64,000 nt of DNA from DYRB01 sp963709645 (GCA_963709645.1 CAVPXP010000046.1:29230-93229), one strand, 5' to 3'; positions 37,768-48,985 are shown, numbered from the stretch's first letter. Made by a program: numbers and translations. The notes: generated by a model not told the origin, from the sequence alone.

Positions 37768-39005
37768 CGGCACCGGTGCGGCACGTCTCAGCGCAGGAGA
37801 CCTGTCCGATCTGCGGGTCGTGCAACGTCATCGATTGCGTTCGCATCGCCGGCATGCCGGTCTACTGTAATGTCCTCTTTGCAAGTCGGGACGATGCCCT
37901 CACTGCCCCGACCGGTGATATGGACCTGGTGTTCTGCCGCGAGTGCAGCCATCTGTTCAACGCCGCCTTCGATTCGACCCGGCTGGAGTACGGCAGTGAC
38001 TACGAGAACTCACTGCACCATTCCCCGCGCTTTCAAGCCTACGCCCAGGCGCTCGCCGAGCGACTGGTTGCCGATTACGATCTGCGCGGCAAGAGCATCG
38101 TCGAGATCGCCTGCGGACAAGGCGATTTCCTGAGCTTGATGTGCGAGTTGGGTGGCAACCGCGGCATCGGTTTCGACCCGAGCTACACGCCCGGACGGGG
38201 GTTGGCGAGTCAGTCTGGTGCGGACCTCAGCTTCGTGAAGGCCTATTACACCGAGGCGTATGCGGATGTGCGGGCCGACCTGGTCTGCTGCCGGCATGCG
38301 CTCGAACACATTGCGCAACCCTTGCCGTTCTTGCGGGCAATCCGGCAAGCGCTCGGAACCCAGTCGGCGACCGTCTATTTCGAGGTGCCGAATGTCGCCT
38401 ACAACCTGGTGGACCTCGGGGTGTGGGACCTGATCTACGAGCACTGCGGCTACTTTACCGCAAGCTCACTCGCCGGGGCCTTTCGGCTCAGCGGATTCAG
38501 GGTGACGCGGCTCGCGAGTGAGTTTGGTGGCCAGTATCTTGGGATCGATGCGGTGCCGGTAGCAGAGGCGGGCGGATCGAACGGACCCGTCGCCCAGCAC
38601 TTAGACCTATGGCCCGATATGGGGTCGGCCCCAGCGTATCTGTTCCGCCTGGTCGCCCAGTTCAGTCAGGCCTACAGTGCCAAGGTGGAACGCTGGCGTC
38701 GGACCTTGGGTGATCTGAGAAGTGGCGGCCAACGCGCCGTGTTGTGGGGTGCCGGCTCAAAGGGTGTGACCTTTGTGAACACGCTCGGGGCGGGCCCTGA
38801 GATTGCCTGCCTCGTCGACCTCAATCCCCACAAGCACGGGCGCTTCGTGCCGGGCACCGGTCACGAGGTGCGCGCTCCAGAGTCACTGGCCAGGCAGCCT
38901 CCGGATGCCGTGATCGTCATGAACCCCCTCTACGCGGACGAGATCGGCGCGTCGCTGCGTGCCATGGGAATCCATGCCGCAGTCCTTGTCGACGGTCCGG
39001 TGTGA
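37764..39005 (+). CDS. SAM-dependent methyltransferase, zinc-ribbon type (paralogue B)
   Basis: 413 residues from a GTG that overlaps the previous stop by 4 bp. CPICG and CREC zinc pairs, SAM motif VEIACGQGDFLSLMCELGG, DLIYEHCGYFTASSLAGAF, and C-terminal GQRAVLWGAGSKGVTFVNTLG. It is collinear with paralogue A, sharing CELGGNRGxGFDP, but diverged through most of its length, so the duplication is not recent. Three consecutive methyltransferases suggest a heavily methylated surface sugar. Confidence 0.82.
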   Translation: MTAPVRHVSAQETCPICGSCNVIDCVRIAGMPVYCNVLFASRDDALTAPTGDMDLVFCRECSHLFNAAFDSTRLEYGSDYENSLHHSPRFQAYAQALAERLVADYDLRGKSIVEIACGQGDFLSLMCELGGNRGIGFDPSYTPGRGLASQSGADLSFVKAYYTEAYADVRADLVCCRHALEHIAQPLPFLRAIRQALGTQSATVYFEVPNVAYNLVDLGVWDLIYEHCGYFTASSLAGAFRLSGFRVTRLASEFGGQYLGIDAVPVAEAGGSNGPVAQHLDLWPDMGSAPAYLFRLVAQFSQAYSAKVERWRRTLGDLRSGGQRAVLWGAGSKGVTFVNTLGAGPEIACLVDLNPHKHGRFVPGTGHEVRAPESLARQPPDAVIVMNPLYADEIGASLRAMGIHAAVLVDGPV

Positions 39006-39083
39006 GTGTCAGGGCTTGGGGATTGAGGTGACGTCTGACCGCCCTGGTGGCGTCGTGCGTCCATCCGCCGACCTAGGGTTCCC

Positions 39084-39998
39084 ATGAATCCTGACGTCGT
39101 CAGCCCGGACCTGTCTCCGCCCGGCACGGATGTCCCGCGCCCACGGTTGAGCTTTGCGATCCCGGTGCGCAATGGCGAACAATTCCTCGGCCGCGCGCTC
39201 GATTCGCTCCTGGCGCAGGACTTCGAAGACTTCGAGATCCTTGTCTGCGACAACGCCTCAAAGGATCGAACGCCCGACATCGTGCAGCGCTATACGGAGC
39301 GCGACCGGCGTGTCCGCTATGAACGCAACCCGGAAGACATCGGGCAGATCGAGAATTTCAACCGGGCCCTCGAGCTTTGCCGCGGTGACTTCATCCGTTG
39401 GTTGGGTGCGGATGACTGGTTGGAGCCATCCTACGCGCGCAAATGTGTGGCCGCCCTGGATGCTCGACCCGATGCTGTGGGGGTCACCACTCAGTGGCGG
39501 TTCGCGGACGATTCAGGGCGAATCACCTGGCTCGATATACGCGGGCCACGGGTCGACGCTCTGACTCCCTTTAAGCGCCTTCGTCTCACACTGCGACTCC
39601 TGCAGAGCGTCCAACCAACCCTTTTCGACCCCATCTACAGCTTGCTCCGTCGCGACGCCCTCCAACGCACCCGATTGCTGTTGATCGATCCCTGGACAGA
39701 CCGGCTCTTGGCCGTCGAGCTGTGCCTCTTGGGATCCTTCTGCCACATCGACGATTGCCTGGCCACGCGGCGTAGCTTCTTTGAGAAAGCAGAAGTCCGT
39801 CTGCCGCGCTACCACAAGAGTCTGGGCACCAAGCGTGGCAAGCGCATCAGGATGTATATCGGCTTTGCCGACATTGTGCGCCGCGCGTCCCTCGCGTTGC
39901 CGCAGAAGGCCGCCTGTCTGGGCGCAGTCCTCTTCTACTGGTTGCGTGATGTTGTCAGGCGTCATGCGCCGTGGCTGACGCCGTCATTCGACGAGTAG
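39084..39998 (+). CDS. Family 2 glycosyltransferase
   Basis: 304 residues. The GT-A core is visible: LSFAIPVRNGEQFLGRALDSLLAQDFEDFEILVCDNASKD (two overlapping motifs, about 25-65), and IRWLGADDW with the DxD-like metal-binding pair. The C-terminal ~60 residues are basic with a hydrophobic stretch (LGAVLFYWLRDVVRRH), perhaps membrane-associated. Probably adds a sugar, possibly the methylated one made by the preceding enzymes, to a surface glycan. Donor and acceptor unknown. Confidence 0.87.
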   Translation: MNPDVVSPDLSPPGTDVPRPRLSFAIPVRNGEQFLGRALDSLLAQDFEDFEILVCDNASKDRTPDIVQRYTERDRRVRYERNPEDIGQIENFNRALELCRGDFIRWLGADDWLEPSYARKCVAALDARPDAVGVTTQWRFADDSGRITWLDIRGPRVDALTPFKRLRLTLRLLQSVQPTLFDPIYSLLRRDALQRTRLLLIDPWTDRLLAVELCLLGSFCHIDDCLATRRSFFEKAEVRLPRYHKSLGTKRGKRIRMYIGFADIVRRASLALPQKAACLGAVLFYWLRDVVRRHAPWLTPSFDE

Positions 39999-40331
39999 TG
40001 GTGCGCGTTTCACGCAAACCGCAGGCGCTGATACGGCACTACGCCTTGCCGACCACTCTTGTCACCGATACCATGAGGTTGGCACGCAGTTGGCGTGCCG
40101 CTGGATGTCCCGCCACTTAAGCAACGTGCCCGGTTCTTCCTGACTACGAAGCTTCTGTCCGAGATATCCGAGTGGCTGGGCCTGGGCCAGCAGGCGGCTT
40201 TGGGGGCCGCAGGTCCAGCGCCGGAGCGCCTGTCTGAGTGCAGATGAGTCCGTGGGTTATGCCTGCGCTTTCGCCTTCGCAGGCTACCTGCGGGGGTGGG
40301 ACTCCCCTTCGAGACAGTAGTGGTGAAAACG
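39999..40331. other. Intergenic region with a 7-bp hairpin, no gene
   Basis: 333 bp with no supported reading frame. GGCACGC (40081-40087) and GCGTGCC (40093-40099) form a short hairpin without a T-tract about 80 bp after the glycosyltransferase stop. Confidence 0.4.
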
Positions 40332-40818
40332 ATGAGAAGATTGCTGTTGACCCTTTTGCTTTTCAGCGGGTTTTCCGCGCAGAGCGCGTTTGTTCTGGCG
40401 GCCCCTCCCCCCCCCCCGCGATGCCGTCGCAGCCGGCGTCATTGGTGGAATTCTCGGTGGGTTGCTCGGACCGCCTCGGCCGCAGCCTGGTCCGCCACCC
40501 CGGGGTGGACCGCCGCCTCGAGGCGGACCCCCGGGCTTCGTGCCGCCTGGCCGGGTGGCGCCCCCGGGGCGTGGCGGGCCGCCGAGGGTTGCGCCTGGAC
40601 CCAGCCGGGGCGCGCCGCCAAAGGTCGGGCGCGGACCTGCTCGTGGCGGGAAGCCGAAAGCTGGGCGGGCACCTGCACCCGGCAAGCAGGCAAACGTCGG
40701 GCGCGCACCCAGTCGCGGTGGGAAGCCACAGTCCGGGGGCGGACCTGGCGGTAGGCAGCCGAAAACGGGCGGCGGACCTAGCTCCGGGGGCGCGCCGGGG
40801 GGGCGGCCTCCCAGATAG
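40332..40818 (+). CDS. Pro/Gly/Arg-rich exported protein, reading frame broken at a poly-C tract
   Basis: The ATG at 40332 starts a clean signal peptide (MRRLLLTLLLFSGFSAQSAF, then VLAA) ending in a Pro run coded by 11 consecutive C (40407-40417). The frame then becomes non-sense, while the +1 frame continues RDAVAAGVIGGILGGLLG, a glycine-zipper helix, and a ~110-residue Pro/Gly/Arg/Lys tail with repeats such as GRAPxxGGKP, ending at TAG 40816-40818. With 10 C the two parts join into one ~161-residue protein. Unknown function; glycine zippers insert in membranes and the basic tail could bind nucleic acid or envelope polymers. Either phase-variable, or a sequencing error at the homopolymer. 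Confidence 0.55.
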
Positions 40819-40953
40819 GAGCCCCGTATCCGGGGCGGTGGGCCGGGGGGTTCGCGCTGAAACCCTCGGCCCGTCTCTCGATCTGAACCCTCTCGTCGCC
40901 TCCTGCCGGCTCACTTCGCTCGGGGCGGCTCGGGACGGTTTCCTCGCGAGCGC

Positions 40954-43404
40954 TCATGCGTCCTTCTGGCCGTTCTCCTTGCCATTCTGCCGGCCATCGT
41001 CGCCTGCTTGGCGGCCCGCCACTGCGAACGCCTGGCGTAGAACCGACAGCTCGGCCAGCTGCGCCGCCACCAGATAGTTGATCGTGCCCTCGGGTACCAG
41101 GCCCTTTTCGTTCGCTTCGCCGGCAGGCAGGCCGGTGAGCAGTGCGATGGCCTGGTCCACATCCTCGACCGGATAGATGCTGAATTTGCCTTCGGCACAG
41201 GCGGTCACAACGTCCTCCCGCAGCATGAGGTGCTTGATGTTGGAGGCAGGGATCAATACCCCTTGCTCGCCGGTCAGTGCCCGAGCCCGGCAGATATCGA
41301 AGAATCCCTCGATTTTTTCGTTGACTGCGCCGATGGCCTGCACCTGGCCGAATTGGTTCACCGAGCCGGTGACTGCCAGGGCTTGCCTGATGGGCACGCC
41401 GGCGAGGTTCGACATCAGGGCGCACAACTCCGCCAACGACGCGCTGTCGCCCTCCACCGGGCCGTAGGACTGCTCGAAGACCAGGCTGGCTGACAGGGAT
41501 AGCGGCACGTCACGGGCAAAGCGCTCTCCCAGGAAGGCGCTGAGGATCATCACTCCCTTTGAGTGGATAGCTCCTCCCAGTTCGGTTTCGCGCTCGATGT
41601 CGATGACATCGCCCTCGCCGATGCGCACCGTCGCGGTAATGCGGACCGGGTGCGCGAACATGAAGGTGTCCAGAGCTATCACCGCAATGCCGTTGACCTG
41701 ACCGACTTGACCCCCGCTGACCGCGATGAGCACGTTGTCCCTCAAGATCTGCTCCTGGAACTTGCCGCGCAGCCGGTCGACGCGGTGAATCTGCGCCTCG
41801 AGTGCGGCCAGAACGTCGTCCCGCAGGACCGTCTGGCGCCCGGCTTTGGCCGCCCAATAATCGGCCTCCTGCAACAGGTCGGTCAGGCGTCGCCGGCTGG
41901 CTGTCAGCCGCTCGGCATCACCAGTCAGGCGCGCGCTGTGCTCGACCACCCGCGCCACCGCGGCACGGTCGAAGGGGCGCAGATCTGCGCTGCGGACCAG
42001 CGTGGCGATCAGCTCGGCGTAGAGGTGCGTGCTTTCCGCGTCACGCACCACTTCGTCATCGAAATCCGCACCGATCTTGAACAGTTCCTCGAAATCCGGG
42101 TCCAGGGCCTTCAACAGGTAGTAGACCCGCGGCTCCCCGACCAGCAGAACCTTGACCGCCAAGGGGACGGGTTCGGGTTCCAGGGAAAGGGTACTGATCA
42201 AGCCGTAGACCTGACTCAGAGACTCGATGCGTACCTGGCTGGACCGCAGGGCACGTTTCAGGCCCTCCCAAGCATAGGGCTGCGTCAATAGCTTCAGGGC
42301 ATCCAGCACCAGATAGCCGCCATTGGCGCGGTGCAGAGCGCCGGGTTTGATGAGGGTGAAGTTCGTCAGCAGGGTACCCATCTGGGCGATGTGGTCGGCC
42401 CTGCCCACCAGGTTGGGATAGATCGGGTTGTCCTCGAAGATGACCGGTGCAGCGCCGGTCTCCGAGTTGTCCACCAGCAGATTCACCTGATATCGAGTCA
42501 AGGTCAGGTTGCCGCTGAGCACGACGCCGGCCAGGTCGTCATCGCCTTTGGGCTGTTCACGCAATTGCTCGCCGACCTCGATGACATCGTCCGTGACCTC
42601 GTCGAGGAAGGCGAGAACGACGTCCAGGTCCTTGTAACGCTCCTTCAATTCCTCGATGAGATGCCCCACCGCCAGGCCAAGGGTATCCCGGCTCGCCTGC
42701 TTGATCTGGGCCTGCAACTCGCGCCGCCAGCGGGGAAACTGCAACATGAGCAGCTTCAAACGCTCACCGAAGGCCTCGATCAGCCCTCCGATGCGTTTTT
42801 TGTCCTCGTCCGGGAGCTGCTCGAACTCGGCCGGTTCCATGGCCTCATCGCCCTTCATGGGGGCGAATCCGAAGCCATTGGGGGTCCGAAGGAGCGCGAC
42901 TCCCTGCCCGGCGGACTCCTGGCCGAGCTCGCGCAGGGCATTCTCCTCTTTCTCCTTGAAGGCCCCGTGCAGGGCCTCGATGCGTTCCCTGTATTCGTCG
43001 CTTTCGAAGGCGGCCGCGATTGCTTTCGCCAGTTCCGAGACGAACTGCTGCATGTCCCGCTTCAGCTGTATGCCGCGTCCGGCCGGCACTTGCAGGAGGC
43101 GCGGCTTGTTGGCCTCGACGAAGTTGTTGACATAACACCAGTCGCTCGGGGTGGTGCCCTCCGCGGCCTTGGCCTCGATCAGGCGGCGCACCAGCGAGTG
43201 ACGTCCGCTGCCCGGCTCGCCGTAGACGAAGAGGTTGTAACCCGGCCGCTGCATGTCGATTCCGAATTGGACGGCCTCGACCGCCCGGGCTTGGCCGACG
43301 ATCTCCGTGGTCGTTTCCAGCTCTGCAGTGGTTTCGAAGGGGAGCAGGGACGGATCGCAGTGCCGGTAGAGGGACTCTGTGTCCAGTGCCTTGACGGTGG
43401 CCAT
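40954..43404 (-). CDS. Lon-like (LonB/YcbZ-type) ATP-dependent protease
   Basis: 816 residues from the ATG at 43404 (MATVKALDTESLYRHCDPSL) with AAAGGAAT upstream; the frame extends further but is not conserved there. An N-terminal AAA-like domain has GEPGSGRHS (62-70), with Arg in place of the Walker A Lys, as I recall is common in this family. The C-terminal Lon protease domain has catalytic S654 (GDSASLAEL) and K697 (NEKIEGFF), 43 residues apart as in Lon. No substrate-binding LAN domain, so this is not housekeeping Lon. Downstream of a universal stress gene, suggesting a stress role. Confidence 0.88.
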   Translation of the reverse strand: MATVKALDTESLYRHCDPSLLPFETTAELETTTEIVGQARAVEAVQFGIDMQRPGYNLFVYGEPGSGRHSLVRRLIEAKAAEGTTPSDWCYVNNFVEANKPRLLQVPAGRGIQLKRDMQQFVSELAKAIAAAFESDEYRERIEALHGAFKEKEENALRELGQESAGQGVALLRTPNGFGFAPMKGDEAMEPAEFEQLPDEDKKRIGGLIEAFGERLKLLMLQFPRWRRELQAQIKQASRDTLGLAVGHLIEELKERYKDLDVVLAFLDEVTDDVIEVGEQLREQPKGDDDLAGVVLSGNLTLTRYQVNLLVDNSETGAAPVIFEDNPIYPNLVGRADHIAQMGTLLTNFTLIKPGALHRANGGYLVLDALKLLTQPYAWEGLKRALRSSQVRIESLSQVYGLISTLSLEPEPVPLAVKVLLVGEPRVYYLLKALDPDFEELFKIGADFDDEVVRDAESTHLYAELIATLVRSADLRPFDRAAVARVVEHSARLTGDAERLTASRRRLTDLLQEADYWAAKAGRQTVLRDDVLAALEAQIHRVDRLRGKFQEQILRDNVLIAVSGGQVGQVNGIAVIALDTFMFAHPVRITATVRIGEGDVIDIERETELGGAIHSKGVMILSAFLGERFARDVPLSLSASLVFEQSYGPVEGDSASLAELCALMSNLAGVPIRQALAVTGSVNQFGQVQAIGAVNEKIEGFFDICRARALTGEQGVLIPASNIKHLMLREDVVTACAEGKFSIYPVEDVDQAIALLTGLPAGEANEKGLVPEGTINYLVAAQLAELSVLRQAFAVAGRQAGDDGRQNGKENGQKDA

Positions 43405-43528
43405 CGGGATTCCTTTGTTCGTGGTCTTGTTCGGAAGCGGGTCGTCACTCAAGGGGGAAAGCCGCAGCCGTTCGGGCAGCTCAGGCAACGGCCTGCGCAT
43501 TGGCTCGTGGCGCTCCGTACCGGCGGCG

Positions 43529-43975
43529 TCAGCGGTAGACCAGCACCGGAATCTTGCAGTGCGTGAGCACCTTCTGTGTTTCCGACCCGAGCAAGAGCGC
43601 ACTCGCCCCGCGGCGGCCGTGCGAGGCCATGAAGATCAGATCGCATGCCTTGCTCTTGGCGGCCGCGATGATCCCCTCATGGGGTGCATCGAACTCCGTG
43701 CTGAGCGTTTCGCACCCGACACCCGCCTCGCTGGCCGCCTGTGCCGCCTCGGCCAATATGCCTTCGGTTTGTTTATCCATGGCGGCCAGGAACGCTGCAT
43801 CGATGTAGACATCGCCGATGGCGACGTCGCCGACATAGTAACCGGGCCAATAACCGGGCTTGGCGTAATAGAACGTCAGTTGTGCATTCGCCTCCTTGGC
43901 GAATGCACAGGCCCGCTTGACCGCGGCGTTGGCGAGCTCACTGCCATCAACTGGTACCAGGATATTCTTGAACAT
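43529..43975 (-). CDS. Universal stress protein (UspA family)
   Basis: 148 residues starting MFKNILVPVDGSELANAAV. The ATP-binding motif G-2x-G-9x-G(S/T) appears as ASHGRRGASALLLGSET: A117 replaces the first Gly, while G120 and G130-S131 are kept. A central insertion rich in Tyr/Gly (YYAKPGYWPGYYVGDVAIGD) is unusual. It lies 124 bp upstream of the Lon-like protease on the same strand and may be cotranscribed with it. Confidence 0.9.
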   Translation of the reverse strand: MFKNILVPVDGSELANAAVKRACAFAKEANAQLTFYYAKPGYWPGYYVGDVAIGDVYIDAAFLAAMDKQTEGILAEAAQAASEAGVGCETLSTEFDAPHEGIIAAAKSKACDLIFMASHGRRGASALLLGSETQKVLTHCKIPVLVYR

Positions 43976-44391
43976 GATTCCCCTCCACTTGTCATTGCAG
44001 CCTAAGACAGGGTTCGCGAAGCCGCGCTACGAAGCAGATAGCGTCAGGAGGTCGACGAGGGACCGTTGCCATGGTAAAGCAAACCCGATCCGACTTGTTC
44101 TGACGCGGCGACCCGGCGGACCTGGGGAGCGGGGGATCGCTCTACGGGGCCATGACGGCGACGGCGGGGTGTCGGGACTCCCGTCGGAGTCCGCCTCACC
44201 AACCCCTTGGACCGCAATCGAAGGTGCCCAGAACCCCCCTCCGTGGTATGCTTTTCCGCTTTTAGAACAGGCACAATCAGGCCGCTGAGGGGTGCCCTCC
44301 GAGGCACCTCCCCGGGCAGCGCTCAGCCCTGCCCCCGCCCGGGGGACCGGGAGGGCTCCAGCGGCCGCGCACACCTCGGTTCACCACACCT
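43976..44391. other. Divergent intergenic region between the usp gene and gyrA
   Basis: 416 bp separating the leftward usp gene from the rightward gyrA gene, so it should hold both promoters. Several GC-rich inverted segments (CCCCGCCCGGGGG near 44334) are present. No convincing -35/-10 pair or gene was identified. Confidence 0.4.
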
Positions 44392-47037
<2,646 letters not shown>

Positions 47038-47068
47038 ATTCCAACGGTTAACGAGGAGCGTCAGTCAA

Positions 47069-48151
47069 ATGGCCCGTGCTTACAACTTCAGTGCCGGTCC
47101 GGCCATGCTGCCGGAGCCCGTGTTGCGTCAGGCCCAGGAGGAGATGCTGGAGTGGCGCAAGAGCGGCATGTGCGTGGCTGAGATGAGCCACCGGGGCAAG
47201 GAGTTCATGTCCATCGCGACCCAGGCCGATGCGGATCTGCGAGAGGTCCTGGAGATCCCTGATAGCTACAAGATTCTGTTCCTGCAGGGCGGCGCCTCGT
47301 CCCAGTTCGCCATGGTCCCGATGAACCTTTTGCGCGGGGGCGGTCAGGCGGACTACATCAACACCGGTTCCTGGTCCAAGAAGGCGATTGCCGAGGCCAA
47401 GCGCTACTGCACGGTCAATGTCGCCGCGAGCACCGAGGCGCGCCGCTTCACCGGAGTCCCGGCCGCGGAAGACCTCAAGCTCAGTGCAGACGCGGCCTTC
47501 GTGCACTACACCCCCAACGAGACCATCGAGGGTGTCGAGTTCCCCTATATCCCGGACGTGGGCGACAAGCCCCTCGTCGCGGACATGTCCTCCACCCTGC
47601 TCTCGCGCCCCATCGATGTCTCGCGCTATGGCGTCATCTACGCCGGGGCCCAGAAGAATATCGGCCCGGCCGGGCTGACCCTGGTCATCGTCCGCGAGGA
47701 CCTGATCGGGCAGACCCTGGCCGGCACGCCGACCATGTTCGACTACCAGATCCATGCCAAGGAAGGGTCCATGTACAACACCCCGCCCACCTATGCCTGG
47801 TACCTGGCGGGCCTGGTCTTCAAGTGGCTGAAGGACATGGGCGGGCTCGACACCATGGCGGTGATCAACGAGCGCAAGGCGGAGCTGCTCTACGAGGCCA
47901 TCGACGCATCGAGCTTCTATGCCAACCCCGTGGACCCCGAGGCCCGCTCTTGGATGAACGTCCCTTTCACCCTGGCCAAGCCGGAGCTGGACGACACCTT
48001 CCTGGTCGACGCCAAGGCCGAGGGGCTACTCACCCTCAAGGGCCACCGCTCCGTGGGCGGGATGCGCGCCAGCATTTACAACGCCATGCCAGAGACTGGG
48101 GTCCTGGCTCTGGTGGACTTCATGCGCGAGTTCGAGCGGAAGCACGGTTAG
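47069..48151 (+). CDS. serC: Phosphoserine aminotransferase
   Basis: 360 residues from the ATG at 47069 (MARAYNFSAGPAMLPEPVL) with GAGGAG upstream; an earlier start would overlap gyrA. Conserved: SHRGKEF, FLQGGASSQFAMVPMNLL, PLVADMSSTLLS, and the PLP lysine in YAGAQKNIGPAG. Converts 3-phosphohydroxypyruvate to phosphoserine and also works in pyridoxal phosphate synthesis. Its partner serA lies 1.5 kb downstream, separated by a mobile-looking patch. Confidence 0.96.
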   Translation: MARAYNFSAGPAMLPEPVLRQAQEEMLEWRKSGMCVAEMSHRGKEFMSIATQADADLREVLEIPDSYKILFLQGGASSQFAMVPMNLLRGGGQADYINTGSWSKKAIAEAKRYCTVNVAASTEARRFTGVPAAEDLKLSADAAFVHYTPNETIEGVEFPYIPDVGDKPLVADMSSTLLSRPIDVSRYGVIYAGAQKNIGPAGLTLVIVREDLIGQTLAGTPTMFDYQIHAKEGSMYNTPPTYAWYLAGLVFKWLKDMGGLDTMAVINERKAELLYEAIDASSFYANPVDPEARSWMNVPFTLAKPELDDTFLVDAKAEGLLTLKGHRSVGGMRASIYNAMPETGVLALVDFMREFERKHG

Positions 48152-48234
48152 CAGATTCGCCGGATGGCGCCGAGCGGGCTGCGGGGAATGGGGCAGGATT
48201 AACCGGGCAGGACTCCACAAGATTGACAGGGCAG

Positions 48235-48310
48235 GTAGGTTGGGGTGAGCGTTAGCGAACCCCAACGTCAGGCGTCGCGTTGTTGGGGTTCGTTCCTCAC
48301 CCCAACCTAC
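48235..48310. repeat. Palindromic intergenic repeat (GTAGGTTGGGGTGAG type)
   Basis: A 76-bp element whose ends are perfect inverted repeats (GTAGGTTGGGGTGAG and CTCACCCCAACCTAC), with an inner pair GAACCCCAAC / GTTGGGGTTC. The whole element folds into a long cruciform or hairpin. It resembles short palindromic REP/MITE-like repeats common in GC-rich proteobacterial genomes. Located 84 bp after serC. Confidence 0.75.
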
Positions 48311-48586
48311 GGCCCTGGCCTGGTCCGACGGATGAAGGGCAGTAGGTTGGACCGGTGGAGGCCGTGCTCCCCTTCGTCGCGCGGCCAAGTCGCCACTCGC
48401 CCGCGGTGGATGTTGCTAGCGCAATCAGCCGAAAACCCCCGGCTACCCTCTTTTCTGAAGAAATAGGTGCATAAGAAGGAGTCAGTCAGGCAGAAAAGGG
48501 ATCTGACCCCATTTTTCCCATTTTTGACGATTTTTCGCTGACCCCATTTTTCGCTCGCGCGCGCGAAAGCGAGTACAACCGAAGAA

Positions 48587-48647
48587 CCGGGTGCGGGAAA
48601 ACCGCACGTCCGGGACTGTGCCGAGGGCGCCGGGCGACCGGCGTCCC
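48587..48647 (+). ncRNA. Paired hairpins resembling a group II intron fragment
   Basis: Hairpin 1: CCGG-GTGCGG, loop GAAAA, CCGCAC-gt-CCGG (48587-48613). Hairpin 2: GGGCGCCGG, GCGA tetraloop, CCGGCGTCCC (48625-48647). The combination of a GTGCGG-GAAAA-CCGCAC stem and a GNRA-capped stem is like the conserved hairpins bordering the ORF of bacterial group II introns. No reverse transcriptase is present, so at most it is a remnant. Confidence 0.4.
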
Positions 48648-48685
48648 TACGGCTGAGAGCGCACTTGCAGCTTCCAGGGGAATAC

Positions 48686-48778
48686 ATGAAAACACTTGGC
48701 CGTCTATTCGCTCTTGTAGCTCTCGCGTTTACGGTTGCTGCGTGCAGCGATGGCCCTGGTGCGGCGAATAGCGAATAG
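48686..48778 (+). CDS. Very small putative lipoprotein (30 residues)
   Basis: The ATG at 48686 is preceded by AGGGGA at a good spacing and encodes a 30-residue peptide: MKTLGRLFALVALAFTVAAC (signal peptide with a VAAC lipobox, C20) and then SDGPGAANSE, ending in TAG. The last base of the stop is the first base of the right 17-bp inverted repeat. It may be a real entericidin-like mini-lipoprotein, or the start of a longer lipoprotein cut short by the repeat. Confidence 0.5.
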   Translation: MKTLGRLFALVALAFTVAACSDGPGAANSE

Positions 48779-48985
48779 GGGTCAGATCCCTTTTTGAATC
48801 GCTCGAAGAACCACGGAATACTGGGGATGGGGGCAAGTCTTGCAATCAAGCACTTTACCACATGCAAGTTGCCGGAAAGAATAAGCAGTCCCGAATGACG
48901 CGGTTCCTTCGTTACTGCATACCACGGGCTTAGTCGCTGTCCCATGGTCACAGACTCGGTGGCTGCATGAAACGAGGAGAGAGGC

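Larger units (their letters stand above)
48494..48794. mobile_element. 301-bp unit bounded by perfect 17-bp inverted repeats
   Basis: The left end (48494-48510) and right end (48778-48794) are perfect 17-bp inverted copies of AAAAGGGATCTGACCCC. Inside are a 14-bp direct repeat (CTGACCCCATTTTT at 48503 and 48538), two adjacent stable hairpins (48587-48647) and a small lipoprotein ORF (48686-48778). No transposase is encoded. Such GGGGTCAGATCCC ends recur in genomes near REP-type transposases and toxin-antitoxin genes (from memory), so this may be a non-autonomous element or a patch built from repeat insertions. Confidence 0.55.

Noticed and set aside
41563..43566. Long plus-strand frames opposite the Lon-like protease
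   Set aside because: Mirror frames of a strongly conserved minus-strand gene, with no domains of their own.
43399..43602. Upstream extension of the Lon-like protease
   Set aside because: Overlaps the end of the usp gene and lacks conservation; the ATG at 43404 has AAAGGAAT and the family-like start.
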